Shown here in pieces: positions 17,796 to 27,006 of a stretch of DNA of 64,000 nucleotides (position 1 is its first letter; every line of letters starts with the position of its first letter). The DNA comes from Lachnospiraceae bacterium V9D3004 (GTDB taxonomy: Bacteria; Bacillota; Clostridia; Lachnospirales; Lachnospiraceae): positions 124,001 to 188,000 of the forward strand of contig JHWW01000001.1 of the NCBI GenBank assembly GCA_000621985.1, in the 5' to 3' direction. The position numbers were made by a program, and so were the translations under genes. Below the pieces are notes generated by a model that saw only the letters and a list, made by a program, of their open reading frames with translations, was not told where the DNA came from and made no database searches.

Positions 17796-20700
17796 ATGTC
17801 TTTCAGACATCTTCATGTGCATACCGAGTACAGTCTCCTTGACGGTTCCGGTAAGATCGGGGAGCTGGTCGCAAGGACCAAAGAGCTTGGAATGGACAGT
17901 ATAGCAATAACCGATCATGGTGTTATGTACGGTGTTATAGATTTTTATAAGGCGGCTAAGGAAGCCGGGATCAAACCGATAATAGGCTGTGAAGTATATG
18001 TGGCTCCGGGATCGAGATTTGACAGGGAAAAAGGATCCGGTGATGAGAGATACAATCATCTGGTCCTTCTTGCAGAGAATAATAAGGGATATGAGAACCT
18101 GATGAAGATCGTGTCAATCGGTTTCATCGAGGGATTCTATTATAAGCCGAGGGTTGATTATGAGATCCTCGAAAAATATCATGAAGGGCTGATCGCATTA
18201 AGCGCCTGCCTTGCGGGAATAGTACCTATGCATCTTCGGATGGGCTTCTATGAAGAAGCGGTAAGGGAAGCGAAGAGGCTTCAGGACATATTCGGTAAAG
18301 ATAATTTTTTCCTTGAGCTTCAGGATCACGGGATTCCGGAGCAGGCAAATGTAAATCAGGGCCTTCTTAAGATGCACAATGAAACGGGAATGCCGTTAGT
18401 TGCGACTAACGACATCCATTATATATATGCGGATGATGCTGCCGCACACGACGTTCTGCTGTGTATACAGACGCAGAAGAAGGTTGATGACGAGGATCGT
18501 ATGCGTTATGAAGGCGGTCAATATTATCTCAAATCCGAAGAGGAGATGGCGGCATTATTTCCTTATGCGGCCGAGGCTCTTGCCAATACCGGAAAGATCG
18601 CGGACAGGTGCGATGTTACGATCGAATTCGGTAATTACAAGCTGCCGGTATTCGATGTTCCCGAAGGATATACGGCTACTGAATATCTTCACAAATTATG
18701 TGATGACGGTATTGAGGCAAGATACGGGGATGAAGCGGATAAGCACCGTGAGAGACTTGAATACGAGCTTAAGACCATTGAAGACATGGGGTTCGTGGAT
18801 TATTTCCTGATCGTGTCCGACTTCATAAGATATGCGAGGGATAACGGGATCCCCGTAGGCCCCGGAAGAGGTTCAGCGGCGGGAAGTATAGTTGCTTATT
18901 CACTTGGGATAACAGATATAGATCCTATAAGATATAATCTGCTGTTCGAGCGTTTCCTTAATCCGGAGCGACTCACCATGCCGGATATAGATATTGACTT
19001 CTGCTACGAGAGAAGGCAGGAAGTAATAGATTATGTTGTCAGAAAATACGGAGTGGACAAGGTTGCCCAGATAGTCACTTTTGGAACCATGAAGGCAAGA
19101 AATGCGATCAGGGATGTGGGACGTGCCCTTGATCTTACTTATGCGTATGTTGACATGGTAGCAAAGATGATACCGAACGAACTGGGCATTACGATAGAAG
19201 CGGCGCTTAAGGCGAATCCGGATCTTATGAAATTATATGATACCGATGACAGATGCAGGAATCTCATAGATATGTCCATAAGACTTGAGGGACTTCCGAG
19301 GCATACGTCGATGCATGCGGCGGGAGTTGTTATAAGTAACGCACCCGTGCTTGAATACGTTCCGTTGTCCAAGTCGTCCGATGATACGATAACGACCCAG
19401 TATACAATGACTACGCTTGAAGAACTTGGTCTTCTCAAGATGGATTTTCTGGGGCTTCGAACACTTACGGTAATACAGGATGCGGTGGACCTTATCAATT
19501 CCGGATACAGAAGCGGATTCAGTCATTTGACCGAAGGTAAGGTAGGAGAGCTTATCAGAAGGATGGACGGGGAATTCTCCATAGACAAGATCAGTTATGA
19601 CGATCCGGAAGTGTACGAACTTATAGGTTCGGGCAAATGCGACGGAATATTCCAGCTTGAAAGTCCGGGCATGAAGAACTTCATGAAGGAGTTAAAACCA
19701 AAGAGTCTTGAGGATGTCATTGCGGGAATATCATTATACAGACCGGGTCCTATGGACTTTATTCCGAAGTATATCGCAGGTAAGAATAATCCGGGGGCTG
19801 CAGTGTATGAATGTGAACAGTTAAGGCCGATACTTGAACCGACTTACGGCTGTATCGTGTATCAGGAGCAGGTTATGCAGATCGTAAGGGATCTTGCTGG
19901 TTACAGTTACGGTAGAAGCGATCTTGTAAGGCGTGCCATGTCCAAGAAGAAAGCATCCGTAATGGAAAAGGAGAGACAGAATTTTGTGTACGGCAATAAG
20001 GAGGAAGGTGTCGCAGGATGTGTTGCAAACGGAATCCCCGAAAGTGTTGCAATGCACATATTTGACGAGATGACCGACTTTGCAAGATATGCATTTAACA
20101 AATCCCATGCGGCGGCATATGCGGTTGTATCCTACAGGACGGCGTATCTTAAAACATATTTTCCTATTGAGTTCATGGCGGCACTCATGACCTCGGTAAT
20201 GGATCGAACCGATAAGATAGCTTCATATATCATGAGCTGCAGGCAGATGGGAATTAAGGTCATGCCGCCGAGTATTAACGGAGGTTTCGGTAATTTCTCG
20301 ACGTCTGATGAGGGTATCATATACGGGTTGTCCGCGATTAAGAGTGTCGGAAAACCTGTTATTGATGCCATCGTTAAGGAGAGAGAGCATGGAAAATATA
20401 TGGATTTGACAGATTTTGCCAAAAGGTTGTCGGGAAGAGAAGTCAATAAAAGAACCGTAGAGAGTTTTATTAAAGCCGGAGCAATGGATGAACTCGGAGG
20501 AAACAGAAAGCAGAAGATGCTTGTGTATTCGGGTGTTATAGATGATATCAACGGTGACAGAAAGTCCAATACGATAGGGCAGATGAGTCTGTTCGAATTC
20601 GACGGCGTTGACGGAGAAAACCGGTTAAAAACCGAATATCCGGATGTGTCCGAATATGAAAAGGAAGATCTGCTTGGCTTTGAAAAAGAGGTGCTCGGCA

Positions 20701-21332
20701 TATATGTAAGCGGTCATCCTCTCGATGAATACAGGGAGAAGCTGGAAAAGAATATCACACATAACACAAGTGATTTTGTACCTGATTCCGAGACCGGAGT
20801 GCCAAGAGTAAAAGACGAGGAAGGTTCCGTGATCGGAGGAATGATAATTGATAAGAGGATACTCACGACCAAAAAGGGCGGTATCATGGCATTTGTTACT
20901 CTGGAGGATCTGTATGGAACTGTAGAGATCATCGTATTTCCAAGGCAGTTCGAAAAATATAAGTCGGTACTTGATCTTGATGCCAGGGTTTTCATAACAG
21001 GAAGGATAACTGTTGAGGAAGATAAGCCGGCGAAGCTTATCTGTTCGGAAGTGATACCTTTTGACAGTTTGCCTAAGCAGTTGTGGCTTCAGTTTGCCAA
21101 CATGGATGAGTACAATAAGAATATTAAAGACGTGGAAGCGATCCTTAACGAGAGCGACGGTACCGACAGCGTAAGCATATATCTTGCGAAAGAAAAGGCC
21201 ATAAAGCATCTGCCCTTAAGCAGAACGGTAAATGCGGATAATATACTTATTACAAGACTTGCTGAAGCGTTAGGCGAAGCAAATGTGCGTGTTGTCGAAA
21301 AGAGAATTGAAAAACCGTCAAAAAGGTGGTAG
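17796..21332 (+). CDS. dnaE: DNA polymerase III alpha subunit, DnaE type
   Basis: A 1178-residue C-family DNA polymerase. It has an N-terminal PHP domain (FRHLHVHTEYSLLDGSGK, then ITDHGVMYG) and the palm motif GRGSAAGSIVAYSLG. The catalytic aspartates are in MPDIDIDF near residues 394-401. Fingers and beta-binding parts include FNKSHAAAYAVVSYRTAYLK, and a C-terminal OB fold (GGMIIDKRILTTKKGGIMAF) is present. The lack of an exonuclease insertion separates it from PolC. In Firmicutes DnaE normally works beside PolC, mainly on the lagging strand. The start follows GGGAGGT. pfkA follows 84 bases later on the same strand. Confidence 0.96.
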   Translation: MSFRHLHVHTEYSLLDGSGKIGELVARTKELGMDSIAITDHGVMYGVIDFYKAAKEAGIKPIIGCEVYVAPGSRFDREKGSGDERYNHLVLLAENNKGYENLMKIVSIGFIEGFYYKPRVDYEILEKYHEGLIALSACLAGIVPMHLRMGFYEEAVREAKRLQDIFGKDNFFLELQDHGIPEQANVNQGLLKMHNETGMPLVATNDIHYIYADDAAAHDVLLCIQTQKKVDDEDRMRYEGGQYYLKSEEEMAALFPYAAEALANTGKIADRCDVTIEFGNYKLPVFDVPEGYTATEYLHKLCDDGIEARYGDEADKHRERLEYELKTIEDMGFVDYFLIVSDFIRYARDNGIPVGPGRGSAAGSIVAYSLGITDIDPIRYNLLFERFLNPERLTMPDIDIDFCYERRQEVIDYVVRKYGVDKVAQIVTFGTMKARNAIRDVGRALDLTYAYVDMVAKMIPNELGITIEAALKANPDLMKLYDTDDRCRNLIDMSIRLEGLPRHTSMHAAGVVISNAPVLEYVPLSKSSDDTITTQYTMTTLEELGLLKMDFLGLRTLTVIQDAVDLINSGYRSGFSHLTEGKVGELIRRMDGEFSIDKISYDDPEVYELIGSGKCDGIFQLESPGMKNFMKELKPKSLEDVIAGISLYRPGPMDFIPKYIAGKNNPGAAVYECEQLRPILEPTYGCIVYQEQVMQIVRDLAGYSYGRSDLVRRAMSKKKASVMEKERQNFVYGNKEEGVAGCVANGIPESVAMHIFDEMTDFARYAFNKSHAAAYAVVSYRTAYLKTYFPIEFMAALMTSVMDRTDKIASYIMSCRQMGIKVMPPSINGGFGNFSTSDEGIIYGLSAIKSVGKPVIDAIVKEREHGKYMDLTDFAKRLSGREVNKRTVESFIKAGAMDELGGNRKQKMLVYSGVIDDINGDRKSNTIGQMSLFEFDGVDGENRLKTEYPDVSEYEKEDLLGFEKEVLGIYVSGHPLDEYREKLEKNITHNTSDFVPDSETGVPRVKDEEGSVIGGMIIDKRILTTKKGGIMAFVTLEDLYGTVEIIVFPRQFEKYKSVLDLDARVFITGRITVEEDKPAKLICSEVIPFDSLPKQLWLQFANMDEYNKNIKDVEAILNESDGTDSVSIYLAKEKAIKHLPLSRTVNADNILITRLAEALGEANVRVVEKRIEKPSKRW

Positions 21333-21416
21333 GATATTCATAAGTTCATTAGCGTGGGAGTGACAATGAACCGGGGTGATGAACCATTACCAATAATATA
21401 TGGGAGGTATTGTGAT

Positions 21417-22394
21417 ATGGCAAAGAAACAGCAAACTATCGGTGTTCTTACAAGCGGCGGAGATGCGCCGGGAATGAATGCGGCAATAAGGGCTGTTGTC
21501 AGAACAGCTTGTGATCTCGGACATAAAGTTAAGGGAATTAAGAGAGGTTTTACAGGGCTTCTTGAAGAAGATTTTATAGACATGGATGCAATGAGCGTGT
21601 CGGATATCATATCAAGGGGAGGTACTATCCTCTATACGTCAAGATGCGCGGAATTCCGTACCGAAGAAGGACAGCAGTTAGCTGCCGAAAACTGTCGTAA
21701 ACATGGTATAGACGGTGTTGTTGTTATCGGAGGAGACGGCTCATTTAAGGGTGCCGAGGCACTTGCCGATCACGGCGTGCGCACGATCGCAGTGCCCGGA
21801 ACGATAGATCTTGATATTGCATGTACGGAGTATACCATTGGTTTTGATACAGCTATCAATACTGCAATGGAGGCTGCGGATAAGCTTCGTGATACATCAG
21901 GTTCCCATGAGAGATGTAATGTCATAGAGGTTATGGGTCGTACGGCAGGACATATCGCATTATGGTGTTCGATCGCAAACGGTTCGGAATATGTTCTTCT
22001 TCCCGAGACATATTGTGAAGAAGAGATGGAGAAGCTTATCGAGAAGGTTAAGAGTAAGCATAAGATCGGTAAGAAACATCATATCATAGTTAATGCCGAG
22101 GGAGTCGGTGATTCATTTGAGATAGCAAAGCACATTCAGGAAGAGACGGGAATAGAGACAAGAGCGACTGTTATCGGACACATCCAAAGAGGCGGAAGCC
22201 CTACATGCCGTGACCGTGTATACGCATCGGCGCTCGGTTCAAGAGCGGTCGATCTTCTTGACCAGGGACAGACCAGCAGAGTTGTTGCTTACAGGAACGG
22301 ACAGTTTACCGACTATTCGATAGCCGAAGCACTCAGCATGAATAAGACGATCAATCATAACTTTGATCAGCTTATACATAAGCTTTCGAGATAA
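21417..22394 (+). CDS. pfkA: ATP-dependent 6-phosphofructokinase
   Basis: Converts fructose-6-phosphate to fructose-1,6-bisphosphate in glycolysis. The 325-residue protein has GVLTSGGDAPGMNAAIR, the ATP-type VVVIGGDGSFKGA (Gly at the position numbered 104 in E. coli), PGTIDLDIACTEYTIGFDTA and VMGRTAGHIALW. Catalytic Asp127 and Asp129 are kept, but the usual Asn between them is Leu (TIDLD for TIDND), and the following PGTD-like residues are changed to ACTE. ATG 21417 is chosen because GGGAGGT lies nine bases upstream; an earlier start at 21354 has no such site. A second, divergent phosphofructokinase is encoded at 52960. Confidence 0.94.
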   Translation: MAKKQQTIGVLTSGGDAPGMNAAIRAVVRTACDLGHKVKGIKRGFTGLLEEDFIDMDAMSVSDIISRGGTILYTSRCAEFRTEEGQQLAAENCRKHGIDGVVVIGGDGSFKGAEALADHGVRTIAVPGTIDLDIACTEYTIGFDTAINTAMEAADKLRDTSGSHERCNVIEVMGRTAGHIALWCSIANGSEYVLLPETYCEEEMEKLIEKVKSKHKIGKKHHIIVNAEGVGDSFEIAKHIQEETGIETRATVIGHIQRGGSPTCRDRVYASALGSRAVDLLDQGQTSRVVAYRNGQFTDYSIAEALSMNKTINHNFDQLIHKLSR

Positions 22395-22419
22395 CGCACT
22401 TCCCGGGTTTATCAGGCAA

Positions 22420-22452
22420 AAAACAGCAGGTTCACGAAAAACCTGCTGTTTT
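22420..22452. terminator. Bidirectional terminator between pfkA and the acidic membrane protein
   Basis: Eleven-pair stem AAACAGCAGGT...ACCTGCTGTTT with A-rich and T-rich flanks. It serves pfkA on the plus strand and plausibly the convergent small gene on the minus strand. Confidence 0.85.
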
Positions 22453-22490
22453 ATAATGCTATGTAACTGTAGCATTCTGATCTTAAAAAG

Positions 22491-22757
22491 CTAGATCGAA
22501 TCGTCATCGGCATCGGCATCGTCCGAATCTTCTGCCTTGTCATCTGCTTTATCATCGTCGTCATCATCATCAACTGCTTCGAGATTAACCTGAACAATAT
22601 CATCATCGTCATCAAAATCATCGAAATCATCGTCGAAATCATCATCAAAATCATCACAATTATCGCTGAACAAATACTTCTTACCAAAGTAATATGCAAC
22701 ACCGACAATCGATCCTATTACAACTGCGCCTGTTAAATATTTTCCAATCTTACTCAT
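22491..22757 (-). CDS. Small single-TM protein with a poly-aspartate tail
   Basis: An 88-residue protein with no family I can name. Residues 8-30 form one membrane helix (LTGAVVIGSIVGVAYYFGKK). The remainder is extremely acidic: runs of Asp separated by Phe (about 35-50), then DDDDDDD and further Asp/Ala/Lys. The C-terminal part has almost no predicted structure. GGGAGAG lies close to the ATG, supporting expression. The asparagine-to-aspartate-rich tail might bind divalent cations or basic proteins; this is inference. Confidence 0.7.
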   Translation of the reverse strand: MSKIGKYLTGAVVIGSIVGVAYYFGKKYLFSDNCDDFDDDFDDDFDDFDDDDDIVQVNLEAVDDDDDDDKADDKAEDSDDADADDDSI

Positions 22758-22896
22758 GACTACTCTCCCTTCGTGCCATATATTTATAAATAAATTATAA
22801 AGCTTCTGTATACAAAAAGCAAGCGAAAGTTATAGCCATTTCTTGCCAAAAATATTGGAATCGTATTTTCAGAAATATATTTGACTGTTGAAAAAC

Positions 22897-22925
22897 TTGT
22901 CATCGGATCAAGTATAATTTATAAT
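22897..22925 (+). promoter_or_regulatory. Predicted promoter of the 81-residue gene
   Basis: TTGTCA at 22897-22902 and TATAAT at 22920-22925, spaced by 17 bases. The gene starts 30 bases downstream. Confidence 0.65.
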
Positions 22926-22955
22926 ATAGGGGAACAAAAGTTGAGGTGACAAACT

Positions 22956-23201
22956 ATGAGTGATTCACTTGAAATGTCGGTTTCTTCCATATGCAGACGG
23001 GATGGAGAAAAGGTTGCATATGTAGAATTCAAAGATGATACAAGGCTTGCCGAGGGCATTATACCCTCATGTAAGATATTGTCAAGCCGTGGTTTTAATG
23101 ATAATGAGATTACACAGCTTGAGCAATATATGAAAGACAATCTTGATAAGTTAAAGAAGATGTCTGCAGGGATCAATCTGTTTGAAGCACTGAAAAAATG
23201 A
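22956..23201 (+). CDS. Small conserved-looking hypothetical protein
   Basis: An 81-residue soluble protein that I cannot assign. It has a beta-rich first half (VSSICRRDGEKVAYVEFKDD) and a helical second half (ITQLEQYMKDNLDKLKKM). TGAGGTGAC precedes the ATG and a good promoter lies upstream, so it is very likely a real monocistronic gene. It converges on the patatin gene with four bases between stops. Function unknown. Confidence 0.7.
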   Translation: MSDSLEMSVSSICRRDGEKVAYVEFKDDTRLAEGIIPSCKILSSRGFNDNEITQLEQYMKDNLDKLKKMSAGINLFEALKK

Positions 23202-23205
23202 CCGG

Positions 23206-24105
23206 TTATGACTCCAGATACCTTTTGATCTTTTCAATGGAATCATTTGCATCATTGTAGCCGAGCCAGTACAGTTCGCCAAGCTTATCCATATCGCCTT
23301 CGAACCTTGTAACAGTCACTTTTTCGGAAGGAGCGATTATTAAAAGATTGCCTGCTGTCTCTTTGCGCTCGAGTTCATCAACCATTACGTTGAATTTTCT
23401 GTTGGTATCCTCAATGCTTTTGACAAATTTTGGATATTTCTTATACATAACTCTGGCTGTACGAGCTTTTTTACCTTCTACACGTCGGTATTCACGTTCT
23501 CTTGTACGAACAACGATTATCTTCTTTTCACCGCTTTTTTTCGCAAATGAATATGGGATCTTTTCGGAACATCCTCCGTCAAGATACGGGACTCCGCCGA
23601 TCAGCACGGGAGTCGAGACATATGGAACACTGGCGGAAGCCATGATCGCCTTCCATATATTATTCTTTCCTTTTTCAAAATAAGTTATCCTGCCGTTTAA
23701 CATATTGGTTGCTCCGGCAACAAGCCTTCTGGACGTTTCGGCAAGAGTTTTTGTATCAAGCGGAATATCATGTCTTGCGATCCGGTGACTGAAATAATCG
23801 TATCCCATTATCGCACGTTCTCTCATCAATGATCTCACACCGCAATATTTTGAATCATGTCTGTAGGTCAGATCGACCCTTGCTCCCCAGCCGATCTGCC
23901 CGGCCACGTATCCCAGTCCCGACAGTGCGCCTGCGGATATTCCGACAGTTGTTCTCATATTGATCCCATGCTCCATAAGAGCATCAAGAACTCCGACGGT
24001 GTACAGACCTCGCCAGCCGCCGCCCTCAAGCACCAGACAGCCTTCCGTTATGGTTGAATCGGCTCTTCCTATCGGAAGATCGTTAATATATTTATAAGTT
24101 TTCAT
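23206..24105 (-). CDS. Patatin-like phospholipase
   Basis: A serine lipid acyl hydrolase of the patatin/RssA type. From ATG 24105 the protein has 299 residues. The oxyanion motif GGGWRG is at about 28-33, the nucleophile elbow GISAG has Ser57, and the catalytic aspartate lies in YLDGG. This is a complete Ser-Asp dyad. The preferred start follows AAGGAG; the upstream extension to 24195 lacks a ribosome site. There is no signal peptide, so it is cytoplasmic. The substrate is unknown; bacterial homologues cleave phospholipids. Confidence 0.88.
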   Translation of the reverse strand: MKTYKYINDLPIGRADSTITEGCLVLEGGGWRGLYTVGVLDALMEHGINMRTTVGISAGALSGLGYVAGQIGWGARVDLTYRHDSKYCGVRSLMRERAIMGYDYFSHRIARHDIPLDTKTLAETSRRLVAGATNMLNGRITYFEKGKNNIWKAIMASASVPYVSTPVLIGGVPYLDGGCSEKIPYSFAKKSGEKKIIVVRTREREYRRVEGKKARTARVMYKKYPKFVKSIEDTNRKFNVMVDELERKETAGNLLIIAPSEKVTVTRFEGDMDKLGELYWLGYNDANDSIEKIKRYLES

Positions 24106-24274
24106 GGATATGCTCCTTACTTTTTTGCTCTGAATAGACCTGTACCACCTGTACCCGGGATTATACCGGCTATATTTTTTCAAGTGCAGGCCCATGGCTC
24201 ATAGCGGATTATAGAATAAGTATATTGGATTGTCAACAGTCGCAGGATTTTTAAAGATCAGATTGCAATAGTAG

Positions 24275-24302
24275 TTGATGTCCTTCGTCCATCTGCTATA
24301 AT
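24275..24302 (+). promoter_or_regulatory. Predicted promoter of the sensor kinase at 24403
   Basis: TTGATG at 24275-24280 and TATAAT at 24297-24302, spaced by 16 bases, in the divergent gap between patatin and the kinase. Confidence 0.55.
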
Positions 24303-24402
24303 AATGTATGAACCGTCTTACGTTATAGCAAGAGCTTATCAGGCAGGTGGTTTTTGAATCTTTTGTTTTAAAGATAACTAATAATCTTTGCGAGGTCAGG
24401 AT

Positions 24403-25509
24403 ATGGTTCATGAATTACTCGACAAATCGATCATATATGTGTGTTGTCTTCTCTTTGCGGGTGTGGTCGGCTTAGATGGATATTTTATATCTGCGGCGCT
24501 TTTTGCGATAATAATTGCGATGCTTGGCTATGTTGACAGATTACCCGGATATTTTACGGAGATAATGGTGATCGTATATATGGTGCTGGTGGTATTGGTA
24601 CCTGCATATGTCGCATTCATTCCGGTTTTGGCATATGATATGTACCGGACGAAAATGAAGTATGCTACTCCGGTTGCCGTAATAGTGTATATCAGTATAG
24701 TATACTGCGCAGCCAAGGCGGAGTGGCTCGTGGATGAATCAATGGCGCGAGGCATTCTTATTACGACGATCTGTGCGGGTGTATTATCTGCAGTCAGTAT
24801 ACTTCTTGAACACAGAACTTCTGCGTGGATAAAAACCGATGAAATGATGCGTAAGATCCGCGATGAAGGAATAGAGAACAGTATGGTCCTTCAGATGAGA
24901 AATAATGAGCTGATAGAAAAGCAGAATAATGAGATCAATCTCGCCACTCTTAAGGAACGAAACCGTATCGCCAGAGAGATACATGATAATGTGGGGCATA
25001 TGCTTACAAGAGCAATACTTCAGACCGGTGCGTTGAAAGTAATAGTAAAAGATGAGGCAGTAAAAGAACAGATAGGTGACCTTGGTAACACACTTAATAC
25101 GGCAATGGACAATATCAGGTCAAGCGTCCACGATCTTCATGACGAATCCATAGATCTGAAGAAGGCTGTTGAAGAGATCATGGTAAGTTTTCCCACACTT
25201 GATATATCATTGCATTATGATGTGACCGGTAATATTGAGAACAATATGAAATACAGTTTTATCGCAATAATAAAAGAAGCGCTTAACAATACCGCAAAAC
25301 ACAGTAACGGCAACAAAGTAAAGATCAATATCGCCGAACATCCCGGTTTTTTCCAGCTTGTGATATCGGATAACGGAACAGGGATATCAGGTAATTTTTC
25401 CGGCGGAATGGGACTGTCGGGAATTGCGGAAAGAGTTAAGCAACTTCATGGTAATTTCAATATAAGTACCGAAAAGGGATTCAGGATCAGTATATCGGTT
25501 ATGAAATGA
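24403..25509 (+). CDS. NarL-type sensor histidine kinase (HisKA_3), orphan here
   Basis: A 368-residue membrane sensor kinase. The first about 140 residues contain five or six membrane helices without an obvious extracellular domain. A coiled linker leads to the HisKA_3 box RNRIAREIHDNVGHMLTRAI, with the phospho-accepting His near residue 194. A GHKL ATPase domain follows with IIKEALNNTAKHSNGNK (N box), ISDNGTGISG and GGMGLSGIAERVKQL. ATG 24403 follows GAGGTCAGG; a TTG at 24388 is less likely. Kinases of this class normally pair with a LuxR-type regulator in the same operon. None is present in this window. Confidence 0.88.
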   Translation: MVHELLDKSIIYVCCLLFAGVVGLDGYFISAALFAIIIAMLGYVDRLPGYFTEIMVIVYMVLVVLVPAYVAFIPVLAYDMYRTKMKYATPVAVIVYISIVYCAAKAEWLVDESMARGILITTICAGVLSAVSILLEHRTSAWIKTDEMMRKIRDEGIENSMVLQMRNNELIEKQNNEINLATLKERNRIAREIHDNVGHMLTRAILQTGALKVIVKDEAVKEQIGDLGNTLNTAMDNIRSSVHDLHDESIDLKKAVEEIMVSFPTLDISLHYDVTGNIENNMKYSFIAIIKEALNNTAKHSNGNKVKINIAEHPGFFQLVISDNGTGISGNFSGGMGLSGIAERVKQLHGNFNISTEKGFRISISVMK

Positions 25510-25516
25510 ATTCGAT

Positions 25517-26692
25517 TTACTCGGCTGTAAGTTTCGGGTCATCCGGATGAACAACAACGCCGTTAAGCACAACATTTCCGTTGATCTGGATCATAAGATA
25601 AGGCACTCCGTCAATTATTCTGGTCTCGACGTGATGAGCCTGTTCGTTGTTTACTTTTATGACAACGTCATCTGTTTTTATCTCAAGATTTTTATGATTT
25701 GTGATGTTGTTCGCAACGAATCTTACATCGTCGCTTTCAACTGAAGTGTTATCTGCTTCCGTTTGTACGATCCTTTCAAAACTTGAGTCGAAAGACTCGA
25801 GTTTGTCGCCGCTAACCCCGGCATTTCCGATAAGATTTTTCACATCATTTTTATCGAGCACCACCGGTTCGGGCTCGTCTTTTTGTTCTTCGATCAGTTC
25901 GTTGATGCTCTCATGAATGCTCTTTACGGCTTCAAAACTGCATTCATCTCCAAGAGAGCGTTCAATTATGGTTCGAAATGTAGCGTTCTGGTTCTTACTT
26001 GTGAGAGGTCGCACGCATCCGAACATATTGTCCATAAATGAAGGATTCATATCGTCACTTTTTCTGGTGTAATATAACATTGCATGTATGTCGGTATTGC
26101 GGTCGTTGAATGCCGGAAACAAAAATCCGTGTACCGGTCTGTCGACAAGCCATTCGCGGATCTTTGTTTCGATCGTATTGGCTTCGGAATTATAACACAG
26201 TCCTGACTTGTCAAGCTTTACGGGGCATATCGCGCATATGAGGTGTTCGTATACATAAACCGATGCATCATCAAGACCCATCTCATCGGAAGTGATGCCG
26301 GGAATGTCATATGCAGCATGAGCCAGAACAATATAATAATTCTCGGGATAATTGTAATGTTCTATTACTTTGTCGTAGAATTCGTTAATAAGATCTTCTT
26401 CGCGAAGACGGCTGTCACGCAGACGAAGAAGGAATTCCTGGGTGCCGCCCTCCGACTCCGTTTCACGTGGAAATTCGAGATTGATCAGATTTTTTCCTAT
26501 GGAACCTGACAGACATCCTCTGAATATATTAATGTATTTGAACATTTCTTCTTCATCCAGCATCTGAAAATGCTGATCGATGGTTGTTTTTATATTCTTT
26601 TCGGCGTCTACATAACATCCGCATATTTTTGTGACATGACAGCATGTTTTATTGAAAAGTTTTTTGATCTCAGCTATTTCTTTCTTGTTCAT
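25517..26692 (-). CDS. DUF4317 family protein
   Basis: A 391-residue soluble protein that I assign to DUF4317, a family known from Clostridia without known function. It begins MNKKEIAEIKKLF with a cysteine-bearing CCHVTKICGCYVD stretch, and has the family-like RGCLSGSIGKNLINLEF and AYDIPG segments. The C-terminal third is charged and ends in a beta-hairpin-like region (VETRIIDGVPYLMIQINGNV). AAGGAGATTC lies before the ATG. It converges on the sensor kinase gene with eight bases between the stops. No partner suggests a role. Confidence 0.8.
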   Translation of the reverse strand: MNKKEIAEIKKLFNKTCCHVTKICGCYVDAEKNIKTTIDQHFQMLDEEEMFKYINIFRGCLSGSIGKNLINLEFPRETESEGGTQEFLLRLRDSRLREEDLINEFYDKVIEHYNYPENYYIVLAHAAYDIPGITSDEMGLDDASVYVYEHLICAICPVKLDKSGLCYNSEANTIETKIREWLVDRPVHGFLFPAFNDRNTDIHAMLYYTRKSDDMNPSFMDNMFGCVRPLTSKNQNATFRTIIERSLGDECSFEAVKSIHESINELIEEQKDEPEPVVLDKNDVKNLIGNAGVSGDKLESFDSSFERIVQTEADNTSVESDDVRFVANNITNHKNLEIKTDDVVIKVNNEQAHHVETRIIDGVPYLMIQINGNVVLNGVVVHPDDPKLTAE

Positions 26693-27006
26693 AATGAATC
26701 TCCTTGTATATAATGGTATGAGGAGTGCTATTCACTTCTCTTAACGATCTGTAACTGTAACAGTATAGCATATATTTTAAAAATACGTAACATAAAATCA
26801 GCCTTAAACATTTTGAGTGAAAACATTTTGAGGGCATAGTGATCTGACAATAAAAATGACATATTTACCGCATATAATCAAAGTGTCAGGTACCCATCAT
26901 AAGAAAGCTTAAGTACTCCGGAGGGAAAGCGTGTTTTTCTTTTGTTTAATGAATCGTGGTATTGTACAGATACGATTAATAAATCGATTGGAGAGTAGCT
27001 TAGAGA
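26693..27006. other. Divergent intergenic region between DUF4317 and the LytS-type kinase
   Basis: No gene seen. It holds two tandem copies of AAACATTTTGAG (26806-26817 and 26821-26832), 15 bases apart start to start and so on nearly the same helix face at one and a half turns, and a GGAGAG ribosome site before 27007. Near 26728-26760 lies GTGCTATTCAC, a fragment resembling the reverse of the family-1 repeat tail. Confidence 0.5.
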
